Source: Sphingomonas jeddahensis (GTDB lineage: Bacteria; Pseudomonadota; Alphaproteobacteria; Sphingomonadales; Sphingomonadaceae). From it: DNA of 64,000 nt. The position numbers and the translations under genes are program-made. The stretch spans positions 1 to 64,000 of the forward strand of contig NZ_MPSB01000007.1 in NCBI RefSeq assembly GCF_001981525.1, written 5' to 3'. Below, piece after piece: positions 51,665-63,566 of the stretch; positions within the stretch are counted from its first letter, which is position 1, and every line of letters starts with the position of its first letter. Below the pieces are notes generated by a model that was given only the letters and a program-made list of their open reading frames with translations, was not told the DNA's origin and made no database searches.

Positions 51665-52444
51665 TCAAGCGACGAACTGTTCCATGGTAATCCGGTCATC
51701 CAGCGCGTGTTCGGGATCGAACAAAAGGGTCAATTCGCGTGCGCGGTCGATCGCGATATCGACCTCCGCCACCTCGCGAATCTCGCGCTGGTCCGCCACG
51801 GCTGACACCGGGCGCTTGGCGGCATCGAGCACACGCAGGCTGACGCGCGCCTTGTCCGGCAGGATGGCACCGCGCCAGCGGCGGGGGCGAAAGGCGCTGA
51901 TCGGGGTGAGGGCGATCATTGCGGAGCCTAGCGGCAGGATCGGGCCGTGCGCGGAGAGGTTATAGGCGGTGGAGCCTGCGGGCGTGGCGACGAGGATGCC
52001 GTCGCATGCCAGCTCTTCCAACACGATACGATCGTTGACTCGCACCTCCAGCTTCGCCGTCTGGCGGGTCTCGCGCAGCAGCGACACTTCGTTGATCGCG
52101 GGAATGGTATGCACGCGCCCGTCGATGCCTGTCGCGGTCATCAGCAGCGGCGTCACCTTGAACGCACGTGCGTTCGACAGCCGCTCGTCAAGATCATGCT
52201 GCCGCCACTCGTTCATCAAAAAGCCGACGGTGCCAAGGTTCATGCCGAACACCGGCAGATGCGCGCGCCGGGTATCAAGCAACGTGTGCAGCGTTTGCAG
52301 CATGAAGCCGTCACCGCCGAGCGCGATCACCACATCGGCTTCGTCGATTGGGCACCAATCCCATGCATCGGCAAGCGCGGCGCGAGCGGCCTGGGCCTGA
52401 GCGGTGGGCGAGGCGACCAATGCCCGCCGGACGTAGTCGGTCAT
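51665..52444 (-). CDS. nadK: NAD kinase
   Basis: 259 residues. The G-G-D-G motif is in V-I-A-L-G-G-D-G-F-M-L-Q, with N-L-G-T-V-G-F-L and a later T-P-A-G-S-T-A-Y-N-L-S. It phosphorylates NAD to NADP. Its start overlaps the moaA stop by four bases, so it is translated together with moaA, an unusual pairing of functions. Confidence 0.95.
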   Translation of the reverse strand: MTDYVRRALVASPTAQAQAARAALADAWDWCPIDEADVVIALGGDGFMLQTLHTLLDTRRAHLPVFGMNLGTVGFLMNEWRQHDLDERLSNARAFKVTPLLMTATGIDGRVHTIPAINEVSLLRETRQTAKLEVRVNDRIVLEELACDGILVATPAGSTAYNLSAHGPILPLGSAMIALTPISAFRPRRWRGAILPDKARVSLRVLDAAKRPVSAVADQREIREVAEVDIAIDRARELTLLFDPEHALDDRITMEQFVA

Positions 52445-53451
52445 CCGCCCGTCACGCTCATGTGGCGCGCCACCGCCGGAGCGGCGCCTCGCTCGATGCG
52501 GAAGTCATGCCGAGCGGGCTTGCCGGCGATGCCAAGCCGGATTGCGTCATCAAGCGCCGCCACACCGCCGTCACGCAAGGCGGCCTTGAGATCCACTTGA
52601 TCATCATGGCCGAGGCAGGAGTAGAGCTTGCCTTCGGTGGTGAGGCGCACGCGGTTGCAGCCGTCGCAGAAATTGGCGGTGAGCGGGGAAATGAGGCCGA
52701 GCCGGGTCGCCGTGCCGTTCACCTGCCAATAGCGCGCCGGGCCGCCAGTGCCGTTCGCATCGCGGGTGAGGGTGAAACGATCCGCCAGCCCTTCGTAAAT
52801 CGCGGTCAACGGCACGAAGCGGTCGGTGCGGTCTTCGTCGACGACGCCGAGCGGCATGGTTTCGATCAGCGTCAGGTCGTGCCCCTCAGCGAGGCACCAG
52901 TCGAGCATCGGAGCGATCTCGGTTTCATTCAGCCCCTTCAGCGCAACCATGTTGATCTTGACAGCCAGGCCCGCGTGCTTGGCGGCGGTGATGCCGTCGA
53001 GTACCTGCGTCACGTCGCCGTGGCGGGTGATGTAGCGGAAGGTTTCGGGATCACGGCTGTCCATGCTGACGTTGACGCGCCGGATGCCCGCATCCGCCAG
53101 CGCCATCGCGTGATCGGCTAGCCGCGTCGCGTTGGTCGTCATGGTGAGTTCGTCCAGCCCGGCGCCGAGGTGGCCGCCGAGCCGCTGCACCAGTTCCACC
53201 ACATCACGGCGCACCAGCGGCTCGCCGCCCGACAGGCGAATCTTGCGCACGCCGAATCCAATGAACCGTTCGGCGATGATCGCGATCTCTTCCAACGCGA
53301 GCAACTTGCTGCGCGGAAGGAAGGTCATCTTCTCCGCCATGCAATAGCGGCAGCGCAGGTCACAGCGGTCCGTGACGGAGATGCGCAGATAGCGGATCGC
53401 GCGGCCGAAACCGTCGATAAGGCCGGGGCCGGCGTCGGGCGTATCTCCCAT
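52441..53451 (-). CDS. moaA: GTP 3',8-cyclase MoaA
   Basis: 336 residues. Radical-SAM motif C-D-L-R-C-R-Y-C-M at the N-terminus, second cluster cysteines in F-C-D-G-C-N-R-V-R and Y-S-C-L-G, and the C-terminal G-G needed for activity. It carries out the first step of molybdenum-cofactor synthesis with MoaC. The ATG at 53451 gives the usual family start; the frame upstream of it is not coding. No other mo gene is nearby. Confidence 0.94.
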   Translation of the reverse strand: MGDTPDAGPGLIDGFGRAIRYLRISVTDRCDLRCRYCMAEKMTFLPRSKLLALEEIAIIAERFIGFGVRKIRLSGGEPLVRRDVVELVQRLGGHLGAGLDELTMTTNATRLADHAMALADAGIRRVNVSMDSRDPETFRYITRHGDVTQVLDGITAAKHAGLAVKINMVALKGLNETEIAPMLDWCLAEGHDLTLIETMPLGVVDEDRTDRFVPLTAIYEGLADRFTLTRDANGTGGPARYWQVNGTATRLGLISPLTANFCDGCNRVRLTTEGKLYSCLGHDDQVDLKAALRDGGVAALDDAIRLGIAGKPARHDFRIERGAAPAVARHMSVTGG

Positions 53452-53546
53452 AACGGAACAGCTAGGCGCTGTGCGGCTGAGCGACAAGGGGCGGACGACC
53501 ATTGCCGTGCGCCGCGGCGGGCCATACGGGCGGACTTGTGGGCGAG

Positions 53547-55118
53547 ATGATCGACGATATCGGCGAGGTGGCGCTGGCACCGGGCAGCGAGGCCCTGGCC
53601 GAACTGGTGCGCGCCGCGGGATGGCGGATCGGCGGCGCGCTTGCTGAAGTCCGGCTTGTCGATGCCCGTGTTGAGATGCGCGGGATTGCCTTGGAAGATG
53701 GCGCCGCCTCTGCGGCGCGCGCTGCGCTGCTGGCGCTGGTGCAAGACGAACCCGCAGCGCTCGCCGCCTATGACGAGGGTGCGACGCATGTCTGCGTCGG
53801 GCCGGTGACTGGCGCTGCGCTATACACGGCGTTGCGGTTCGCCGGCCGCCACGCCCGGCGGCTTCGGGGCACGGCGCGGATGCGGCGGGCCGGTGAGGCG
53901 GGCAGCGCGGCCGAGCGCTTCGTTGCGGCGTTGGCGGAGGATGAGGAAGCGTCCGTCGCAGTGATCGCCATGACCCGGTTCGACTCGGTGAACGCCGCTT
54001 ATGGGCGCGTGGCCGGCGACCGGCTGCTGCGCGAAGCGGCGGGGCGGATCGTAGCAGCGCTGCCCACCGCAGCGGTGATCGAGCGTGACGATGGCGCACG
54101 CTTTGTCATCGCCTTGCAGGAGAGTCCGCAAGCGGCGCTCGGGCGGATTGCGGCCATCGAGGCAGCGCTCGGCCGCCGCTTCGCACTGGGGCAGGAGGAA
54201 GCAAGCATCGGCGCGCGGATCGGCGTGGCGCACCGGGTGAGGGGAGAAGCCCCGGACGCGCTGGTACGCCGCGCACGCGAGGCGCTGGGCGACGCGTTGG
54301 TGGGCGAGGGCGCTGGCGTCCGCACCGCCCCGGATCCGGCCGTGAGCGGCGGGCTCGGTCTGGCCGCCGACCTCCACCGCGCGATCGATCGGAACGAGAT
54401 CGACATCCTGTTTCAGCCGCAGGTGACGCTGGCGGACGGCCGGATCGTCGGCGTCGAAGCGTTGGCGCGCTGGGAGCATCCGATGCACGGCATATTAGGC
54501 GCGAATACGCTGTTCACCGCGGCAGATCGCGCCGGGCTGGGGCTGGCCCTTTCCGAGCACATCCAGCGTCTGGCGCTGACGCGTGCGGCGGCGTGGCGGG
54601 GGGCGCTTGCACGATTGCGCGTGGCGGTGAACGTCACCGCGGCGGACCTGGCCCGATCCGACTTTGCGGGGCACTTCCTCAGTCTGGTGCAGCGATCGGG
54701 GATCGAGCCCGCGCGCGTAACGGCGGAGGTGACCGAGAGCGGCTTCGTCACCGATCTGGCGATCGCGGCGGAACGCCTGAGCCAGTTGCGCGGCGCGGGC
54801 CTTCGCATCGCGATCGACGATTTCGGAACGGGCTATTCGAGCCTGGCTTACCTCAAGGCACTACCACTCGATTATCTCAAAATCGATCGCAGCCTGACCC
54901 AGGATATCGCAGGCGGGGCGCGCGCGCGGGTGGTCGTGCGCGGTATCATTGCCATTGCCGCCGGCCTCGGGCTGCGCACGATCGCCGAGGGGGTGGAGGA
55001 CAAGACCGAGCGAGATCTGCTCGCCACCGAAGGTTGCGACCTGTACCAGGGCTTTCTGTGCGCCGGGCCGCTTGATGAGCGCGCACTGGGCCTGCTGGTG
55101 GAGGGGAATGACGCATGA
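53547..55118 (+). CDS. EAL-type c-di-GMP phosphodiesterase with degenerate GGDEF domain
   Basis: About 523 residues, without membrane segments. The N-terminal 100 residues look receiver-like but lack clear receiver motifs. The GGDEF domain is broken: the active-site loop reads E-R-D-D-G-A-R-F. The EAL domain has G-V-E-A-L-A-R-W, N-V-T-A-A-D-L, E-V-T-E-S and D-D-F-G-T-G-Y-S-S, so it can probably hydrolyse c-di-GMP, with the GGDEF part as a possible GTP sensor. Start could be GTG 53538 or ATG 53547. The next gene overlaps by four bases. Confidence 0.85.
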   Translation: MIDDIGEVALAPGSEALAELVRAAGWRIGGALAEVRLVDARVEMRGIALEDGAASAARAALLALVQDEPAALAAYDEGATHVCVGPVTGAALYTALRFAGRHARRLRGTARMRRAGEAGSAAERFVAALAEDEEASVAVIAMTRFDSVNAAYGRVAGDRLLREAAGRIVAALPTAAVIERDDGARFVIALQESPQAALGRIAAIEAALGRRFALGQEEASIGARIGVAHRVRGEAPDALVRRAREALGDALVGEGAGVRTAPDPAVSGGLGLAADLHRAIDRNEIDILFQPQVTLADGRIVGVEALARWEHPMHGILGANTLFTAADRAGLGLALSEHIQRLALTRAAAWRGALARLRVAVNVTAADLARSDFAGHFLSLVQRSGIEPARVTAEVTESGFVTDLAIAAERLSQLRGAGLRIAIDDFGTGYSSLAYLKALPLDYLKIDRSLTQDIAGGARARVVVRGIIAIAAGLGLRTIAEGVEDKTERDLLATEGCDLYQGFLCAGPLDERALGLLVEGNDA

Positions 55119-55531
55119 TCCTTGTCGCTCTGGTGGCCCGGGCTGCAGTTGCAACCGCTGTCGCGATGACGCCGCAGGCGGCGATCGAGCGCGAGATGGC
55201 GGCAAGCGCGGCTGGCTGGAATGCCGGGGCGCTCGATCGTTTCATGGCGATCTATGCCGAGGACGCCTTTTACGCGTCGGGCAAGGACCTGGCGCGCAGC
55301 AAGGCGGAGATCGCCAAGCGCTACGCCGCCAGCTTCGCGGGCGGGGCGAACAGCCGCGGACGATTGTCGTTCCAGCCGGTTGGTTGGCGGACGATCAGCA
55401 ACGTCCATATGCTGCACGTGGCACGCTGGACGCTGACGCCGGCCAGCGGCGCTGCGCAGACTGGACTCACGACCTTGCTGTTCGAGCGGCGCAAGGAGGG
55501 ATGGCAGATCATCGCCGACCATAGTTCGTAA
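55115..55531 (+). CDS. Secreted SnoaL/DUF4440-like (NTF2-fold) protein
   Basis: 138 residues. A signal-like N-terminus (I-L-V-A-L-V-A-R-A-A-V-A-T-A-V-A) is followed by A-G-W-N-A-G-A-L-D-R-F-M-A-I-Y-A-E-D-A-F-Y, the recognisable opening of the DUF4440 NTF2-like fold, and a closing G-W-Q-I-I-A-D-H-S-S. Function in bacteria is mostly unknown. It overlaps the EAL-protein gene by four bases and the DUF488 gene follows 7 bp later. Confidence 0.8.
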   Translation: MILVALVARAAVATAVAMTPQAAIEREMAASAAGWNAGALDRFMAIYAEDAFYASGKDLARSKAEIAKRYAASFAGGANSRGRLSFQPVGWRTISNVHMLHVARWTLTPASGAAQTGLTTLLFERRKEGWQIIADHSS

Positions 55532-55538
55532 GGGCACG

Positions 55539-55979
55539 ATGGCGGCGTTGACGATCTATACCATCGGATATGAGGGCGTGACGATGGACGCCTTCACCAC
55601 CGCGTTGCGCGACGCGGGAGTGGAGCGGGTGATCGACGTCCGGGCGCTCCCGCTCTCGCGCCGGCCGGGCTTCTCCAAATCGACGTTGGCCGCTTCACTG
55701 CGTGAGGCAGGGATCGACTATGTCCATCTGAAAGCGCTCGGCACGCCCAAGCGCGGGCGCGATGCGGCGAAGAAGGGCGACGCGGTGACGTTGCGCGCGG
55801 TGTATGACGATCAGTTGATGCTGCCGGAGGCGCAAGCGGCGGCGGCGCAGATGCGGGCACTGGCGGCGGAGAAGCCGTCGGCGCTGCTGTGCTACGAGCG
55901 TGATCCGTGCCACTGCCATCGAACGTTGCTGTTGCAGGCCGAGGGTGAAAACGCTGAGGTGGTGAATCTGTTCGCCTGA
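55539..55979 (+). CDS. DUF488 family protein
   Basis: 146 residues. T-I-G-Y-E-G at the start, R-V-I-D-V-R-A-L-P-L-S-R-R-P-G-F-S and C-Y-E-R-D-P-x-x-C-H-R near the end are the DUF488 signatures. The conserved Cys/His set suggests a metal or nucleic-acid role, but no activity is established. Third gene of the EAL - DUF4440 - DUF488 run. Confidence 0.9.
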   Translation: MAALTIYTIGYEGVTMDAFTTALRDAGVERVIDVRALPLSRRPGFSKSTLAASLREAGIDYVHLKALGTPKRGRDAAKKGDAVTLRAVYDDQLMLPEAQAAAAQMRALAAEKPSALLCYERDPCHCHRTLLLQAEGENAEVVNLFA

Positions 55980-56113
55980 GGATCGCTTATCCTCGCCGCT
56001 GCGCGGGGACGGACGGCCGCAGTGGGCGCCGGTGGAAGGGCGCTTTCACAGAGCGCATTGCTTGTGGAGGCGCCCTCCACCAGCTTCGCCGGCCCCCCCC
56101 GTGCCGGCGAGGG

Positions 56114-56460
56114 TTAGCCGGTGACCGGCAGTCGTACCTTGCCTTCGTCGTCGCGATCGAGGGCGCTGTAGGCCACCACCACGTCCAGCGTCAGCGTGCC
56201 GTAGAGGTGGGGGAACATCTGCCCGCCACGGCTTTCTTCCCAAAGGATCTTGTCGCCAAGCGCTTCGAGATCGACGGCCGCGACGTACAGGTCGCTCTTG
56301 CCGGCGAAGTGCTTGTCCACCGTCTCCGTCAGCTGGGCGGCGGTGGAGAGGTGGATATAGCCATCCTCCAGATCCACCGGTGCGCCGGCGAATCTGCCGT
56401 CATGCTCCAGAGTCGCCATCTGCTCGGCGGTGAGCACCTTATAAGCGGTGGTCGGGTTCG

Positions 56461-56464
<4 letters not shown>
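56114..56464 (-). CDS. DUF952 family protein
   Basis: 116 residues. D-G-Y-I-H-L-S-T-A-A-Q-L and F-P-H-L-Y-G-T-L are the family motifs; the conserved H and the Y-G are near-invariant. Members are small glutathione-transferase-unrelated proteins of unknown role. Its ATG overlaps the gyrA stop by four bases, so it depends on gyrA translation. Confidence 0.9.
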
Positions 56465-59244
<2,780 letters not shown>

Positions 59245-59429
59245 AACGCTACTTTCGGGTTGGGAATCCTGATCGGCTCGCTCTAGGACCCTGCCACGGA
59301 AATGTCACGCGCGCGTACGTGCGCGCACGAGGCCCGGTCGGCCCGGAACATTACACCACAACCTTTGTTATTGTATTAGCGGCCGAAGTTTGTTCTGCTG
59401 TGCAAAAGCAAGGTGGGGGCAGCGCAGGC

Positions 59430-59603
59430 ATGCGGAAGAAAACCGCGATGATTGCGGAACTGGAACAGCGTGCGCGCACCGCGTCGACGCTCGCCGAAGG
59501 GCAGCGGCTCCAGATGGAGGCCGAGCAGCTCCGCCAGCAACAGCAGGCCGGTGGGTGGAACTGGCTCAACCTGCGCTTTGCGGCGGCATTGCCGCGCAAC
59601 TGA
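59430..59603 (+). CDS. Small hypothetical coiled-coil protein
   Basis: 57 residues: M-R-K-K-T, then a helix I-A-E-L-E-Q-R-A-R-T-A-S-T-L-A-E-G-Q-R with a Q-rich end, and a hydrophobic W-N-W-L-N-L-R-F-A-A. The codon usage is GC-rich and regular, and GCAGG precedes the ATG. It might be real, but no family is recognised and nothing else supports it. Confidence 0.35.
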   Translation: MRKKTAMIAELEQRARTASTLAEGQRLQMEAEQLRQQQQAGGWNWLNLRFAAALPRN

Positions 59604-59743
59604 CCGCCGCGCCGCGGAAGCGTCGCGGGTTGAAGCGGATCGGCTGTACCTTCGCTGCGGCGGGCAGGGGAGAATAGGCGCGTTTCTGTCACCTTGAGGG
59701 CGCAGGTCCGGACCGGTGCTGGCCACCGGATCGGAGGGTCACG

Positions 59744-60453
59744 ATGAGGCGATTGGGCTGTCTGCTGTTCTTTCTATTGCCGGGCACGGCGCAGGCACAG
59801 ACGCTGGTTTACCATCCGATCACCGCGCCAGGTGTGATGTTTCCTGTCGTGATGAATCCCTGTCCGGGCGGCACATGCCCTTTGGCCAAGGCGGCGCGTG
59901 CGGATCGCGCTGGCAGGAGCGCGCGGGCATCTGCCGCACGGCGAGGGGCGGATGCGCTGGCGTTCACGTCGAGCGTCGCCGCGCGGCAAGCGAATGTGGC
60001 GCGGTTCGTGCGCGCATCGAACAACGATGCCGCGCTGCGCCAGATCGCCGCGCAGGCCGACCGTATCTTTTCGGCATTGTCGCGGCAGATGGCGTCCAAG
60101 GGGCTGAGCGCAAGTAACGTCGGCGATGCCTATACCGTGTGGTGAATCGCAGCCTATGATGCGGTGCATGGCCATGGCGGCACGCGCCGGACAGCCATTT
60201 ATCAGGCGGTGAAAAAGCAAGCAGCGGCGGCGATGCTGGGCGATCCGCGGGTGCGTGGGGCGACATCGACGCTGAAGCAGGAAATGGCGGACGCGTGCTG
60301 GTTCAGGCGATCATGATCGATGTGTCGCTGGAGCAGGCCAAGGGCGATCGGGACAGGGTTGAGGCGGTGGGGCGAGCGGTGGCGCTGGGCGCGCGGAAGA
60401 TGGGGGCGGACCTAACGACGATGAGATTGTCGGAAGGCGAATGTTCTGGGTGA
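59744..60453 (+). pseudogene. Decayed secreted-protein gene (nonsense and frameshift)
   Basis: ATG 59744 starts a 133-residue protein with signal peptide (L-G-C-L-L-F-F-L-L-P-G-T-A-Q-A). It stops at TGA 60143-60145 in Y-T-V-W-stop. The same frame goes on sensibly as I-A-A-Y-D-A-V-H-G-H-G-G-T to about 60297, and then a neighbouring frame continues as L-L-V-Q-A-I-M-I-D-V-S-L-E-Q-A-K to a stop at 60451-60453. TGG-to-TGA plus one lost or added base would explain it. The intact form resembles a DUF6683-type protein; that name is tentative. Confidence 0.65.
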
Positions 60454-60750
60454 GGGTTGCAGGCGTCTCTGGGCCGGAGTGCCGGCAGAGGTTATCACAA
60501 GGTCGATAGCCGAGGATGTGCGGCGCGGTGGATGCCGGGACTAGCTCGGCATGACGGGTGGGGTTGGCCTCTGCTTTGCCCGTCCGCGCCGCCTTCCCAT
60601 CTGGGCCCCGGCCTTCGCCGGGGAGGTGGCGCATGAGGCATAAGCCAGCTTTGGGTCACCGTCGGCGACTACGCGCACCTTCTCACTTGGGCTTTCCCGA
60701 CTGGGTACCGGCGCTCGCTGGCGAGGCGGTGCGCCTTGGTGGGGCGGGTC
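60454..60750. other. Intergenic region with hairpin
   Basis: About 300 bp with no supported gene. A CCCCGGC-CTTC-GCCGGGG hairpin lies at 60606-60623, and a further loosely palindromic stretch precedes it. The open frames here are short and without family features. It separates the decayed gene from the convergent TetR gene. Confidence 0.5.
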
Positions 60751-61395
60751 TTAGACGCGCAGTCCGTTGAGGATGACGTCGAGCACCGTTGCCGGGAAGT
60801 CGCGCGCGAAGGAGGCGTCGCTGAGTTTGCCGCCCATGATGTCGGCGAAGGCGACACGCGACGAGAAGAGATATTGGCAGGCGCCGACGATGATGAAGTA
60901 GAGCTGGTCGGGATCGATCGCGCGCAGCTGGCCTGCCGCGACGCCGGCCTCGATGATGCGGCGCTGTGCGTCGAACAGGGGGGTGACGAAGCTCGCCTTG
61001 ATCCGCTCCGACGCCTCGCCTTGGGTTTCGCGCAGCAGATGGTTGAGCAGCCCGACCAGATAGGGGTAGCGGCTGTAGGTCCGCACGATGCCGGTGATAT
61101 GGATCTTCAGCTTGGCGAGCGGGTCGATCGCCATCGCGTTAAGTTCGTCGAGCTGCGCCAGCGAGCGCGCCGTGTCACGCTCGACCAGCGCGACGAGCAG
61201 GCCTTCCTTGCTGCCGAAATAATATTTCACCAGCGGCGCGGTGACGCCGGCGCGGCGCGCAATGGCGTGCAGCGACACTTCGGGTGTGCCGAGTTCGATC
61301 ATCAGATCGCTTGCCGCTTGCAACAGCACCTCGCGTGCGGGCCCCTCGCTCCGTCCCGCCCCGGTCATCGGTGCTGCCCCGTCTGCTTTCGCCAT
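60751..61395 (-). CDS. TetR-family transcriptional regulator
   Basis: 214 residues. The N-terminal helix-turn-helix is V-S-L-H-A-I-A-R-R-A-G-V-T-A-P-L-V-K-Y-Y-F-G-S-K-E-G, and the rest is the helical ligand-binding domain. ATG 61395 leaves a disordered 20-residue lead; M10 is an alternative. It is 24 bp behind the CoA-transferase gene on the same strand and likely regulates that cluster, possibly in response to an acyl-CoA. Confidence 0.88.
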   Translation of the reverse strand: MAKADGAAPMTGAGRSEGPAREVLLQAASDLMIELGTPEVSLHAIARRAGVTAPLVKYYFGSKEGLLVALVERDTARSLAQLDELNAMAIDPLAKLKIHITGIVRTYSRYPYLVGLLNHLLRETQGEASERIKASFVTPLFDAQRRIIEAGVAAGQLRAIDPDQLYFIIVGACQYLFSSRVAFADIMGGKLSDASFARDFPATVLDVILNGLRV

Positions 61396-61419
61396 TGAAT
61401 CCCCTTGCTCAAGCCGATC

Positions 61420-62586
61420 CTAGGCTGCCGAAACGGCCTTGGCGATACCGAGTTCTGCGCGGATCGCATCGCCATCCGCGTCGAGCGCCGGGGCCAGCTT
61501 CGCCGAGGGCGTATGCGCCTCGAAGTCGATCGGCGTTGCGGGCAGTCGGATCGCGGTGCCGTCGCTGCCCTGGGCGTCGACATAACAGCCTGCAGCGAGC
61601 GCCTGCGGATCGCGCGTCGCCTGCGCCACCGACTGGACCGGGCCGAAGATGATCTTTTCCGCCTCGAGCGCGACCTGGGTCTGTTCCCAGGTCATCGCGC
61701 CGAACGCCGCGTCGAGAATGTCGACCAGCGCCGGACCGTTGCTGCGCCGGTTACGCACGCCGGTAAACCGTTCGTCCTCGAGCAGCTCGGGACGGCCGAT
61801 CGCGCGCGCGATGCGCGGCCAATCGCCCGAGCCCTGACGCGGCACCATGACGAACCACTGGCCGTCCGACGTTTGGAAGAAGTTGTTGAGCGGATTGACC
61901 GCCTCGGGGCGCGCCTTGGTGGAGGCGAGCTTGTTCATCTGCAGTTGGATGGCGTGCTCGCAACTTGCGGCATAGATGCCCATGCGGAGCAGCGAGGTTT
62001 CGAGCTTCTGGCCCTGTCCGGTTTGTGCGCGATGGAACAGCGCGCCCATGACCCCGGCGACCAGGCCCATCGCCGCCATGTGATCGCCAATGCCGGTGCG
62101 CAGCTGCGCGGGATCGCCGCCCTTGACGGTGGTCAGTGCACACAGGCCCGAACGCGCCCAGAAGGCGGTGATGTCGAAGCCGGGCTTGTCCGCCTCCGGA
62201 CCGTTCGAGCCATAGCCGGTGAAGTTGGCGAAGATCAGGTCGGGCTTGATCGCCTTGAGCTGTTCCCAGCCGAGCCCCAGCCTCTCCAGGCTGGCGGGAC
62301 GGGTGTTGGTGACGAACACGTCGGCGGTGGCGACGAGGCGGCGAAGCACCTCGGCGTCATCGGCGTTGGTCAGATCGAGTGCGATCGAGCGTTTGCCGCG
62401 ATTGTCATTGTCGAAAACGCGATTCTCGGTGTTCTCCAGCCCGATCGAGCCGAAGAACTGGCGGAACGGGTCGCCGGCAGGCGGCTCGACCTTGATGACT
62501 TCGGCGCCCCAATCCGCGAGGATGCCGCACGCGCCCGGTCCAGCGACATAACTGGCCAACTCGACCACGCGAATGCCCTGCAACAT
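61420..62586 (-). CDS. CaiB/BaiF-family CoA transferase
   Basis: 388 residues. Family III CoA transferase: start G-I-R-V-V-E-L-A-S-Y-V-A-G-P, A-D-W-G-A-E-V-I-K-V-E, and catalytic Asp in P-G-F-D-I-T-A-F-W-A-R-S-G (138). It moves CoA between carboxylic acids; substrate unknown. ATG 62586 has GGGAG 9 bases upstream, better than the ATG 27 bases earlier. With the SDR next to it and the TetR it looks like a fatty- or aromatic-acid degradation unit. Confidence 0.9.
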   Translation of the reverse strand: MLQGIRVVELASYVAGPGACGILADWGAEVIKVEPPAGDPFRQFFGSIGLENTENRVFDNDNRGKRSIALDLTNADDAEVLRRLVATADVFVTNTRPASLERLGLGWEQLKAIKPDLIFANFTGYGSNGPEADKPGFDITAFWARSGLCALTTVKGGDPAQLRTGIGDHMAAMGLVAGVMGALFHRAQTGQGQKLETSLLRMGIYAASCEHAIQLQMNKLASTKARPEAVNPLNNFFQTSDGQWFVMVPRQGSGDWPRIARAIGRPELLEDERFTGVRNRRSNGPALVDILDAAFGAMTWEQTQVALEAEKIIFGPVQSVAQATRDPQALAAGCYVDAQGSDGTAIRLPATPIDFEAHTPSAKLAPALDADGDAIRAELGIAKAVSAA

Positions 62587-62666
62587 CAATCCAACTCCCG
62601 TGTCGTGCGGCATTGTCGCTCTCGCGGCCGCTTGTGTTCACCTTTACCGCGCGTGTTTCCGCTTGT

Positions 62667-63566
62667 TCAAGCGGTGCGCTGCGCCTTGTCCTTTGCGGTG
62701 GTCGCGCGGATCGATTGCCGCGCCTCGGCCCACTGCTCGTCTGTCCAGGAGCGCATCGAGGAAAAATTACCGCCGGTGGCGAGGTAGCGCGCGCCGTCGA
62801 TCGCGATTGTCTGGCCGCTGACATATTCGGCCTGCGGCGACATCAGGAAGGCGGCAAGATTGGCGAGTTCGGGCATTCGCCCGACGCGGCCCATCGGATA
62901 GTCGGTGGTGTCGCGGAAGGCGCTGCCGCCCTCGGTGGGGCGCAGGCGGGCGGACATGCCCTCGGTAGGGAAAGTGCCCGGCGCAATGCAATTGAGGCGG
63001 ATGCCCTTGTCGGCCCATTCCACGGCCAGACTTTGCGACATGACGTTGATGCCCGCCTTGGACATGGCGCTGGGCACGGTGAAGGCCGAGCCGTTCCATA
63101 CCCAGGTGGCGAGGATCGACAGCACCGAGGCGGACACGCCCTGGTCAATCCAGCGCTTGCCGCACGCCAAAGTCACGGCGAAGGAGCCGCGGAACACGAT
63201 GTTCGAGATGGCGTCGAACCCGCGCATCGAGAGATCCTGGGTGCGGCTTACGAAATTGCCGGCCGCATTGTTGACGAGGCCGGTGAGCGCGCCGCCGTTG
63301 TTCCAGATCCGGTCGAGCATGTCATCGATCGCGTCGGCATCGCGGATGTCGCAGGCGAGGCCAACCATCTTGCCGCCATGCTGGCCCATCAGCTCCTCGG
63401 CGGTTTCATCGAGCACGTTGCCGCGGCGGCCGCAGATGAACACCTCCGCGCCGAGGATCAGGAACGCCTCAGCCATGACCTTGCCGAGCCCCGTGCCGCC
63501 GCCGGTGACGAGGATGCGGTGGCCGTTTAGCAGGCCATCGCGGAACATCAGATCGTCGCGGGTCAA
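62667..63566 (-). CDS. SDR, 2,4-dienoyl-CoA-reductase-like
   Basis: 299 residues. Cofactor loop T-G-G-G-T-G-L-G, N-N-A-A-G-N-F and the C-terminal P-G. The Tyr of the usual Y-x-x-x-K is absent: the segment reads P-S-A-M-S-K-A-G, as in the peroxisomal/mitochondrial dienoyl-CoA reductase type (S-A-x-A-K-A-G). TTG 63566 is chosen for GGGAGGGAT upstream; the ATG at 63548 has none. Probably a step in unsaturated acyl-CoA oxidation. Confidence 0.85.
   Translation of the reverse strand: MTRDDLMFRDGLLNGHRILVTGGGTGLGKVMAEAFLILGAEVFICGRRGNVLDETAEELMGQHGGKMVGLACDIRDADAIDDMLDRIWNNGGALTGLVNNAAGNFVSRTQDLSMRGFDAISNIVFRGSFAVTLACGKRWIDQGVSASVLSILATWVWNGSAFTVPSAMSKAGINVMSQSLAVEWADKGIRLNCIAPGTFPTEGMSARLRPTEGGSAFRDTTDYPMGRVGRMPELANLAAFLMSPQAEYVSGQTIAIDGARYLATGGNFSSMRSWTDEQWAEARQSIRATTAKDKAQRTA

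Noticed and set aside
53452..54099. 552-aa version of MoaA extending to 54099
   Set aside because: The added N-terminus is low-complexity Arg/Pro/Ser sequence antisense to the EAL gene; MoaA proteins start just before the radical-SAM motif.
56029..56088. Inverted repeat between the DUF488 and DUF952 genes
   Set aside because: Arms GGTGGA-GGGCGC and GCGCCCTCCACC pair imperfectly and may form a terminator, but the long loop and lack of a U-tract leave it unsupported as a specific feature.
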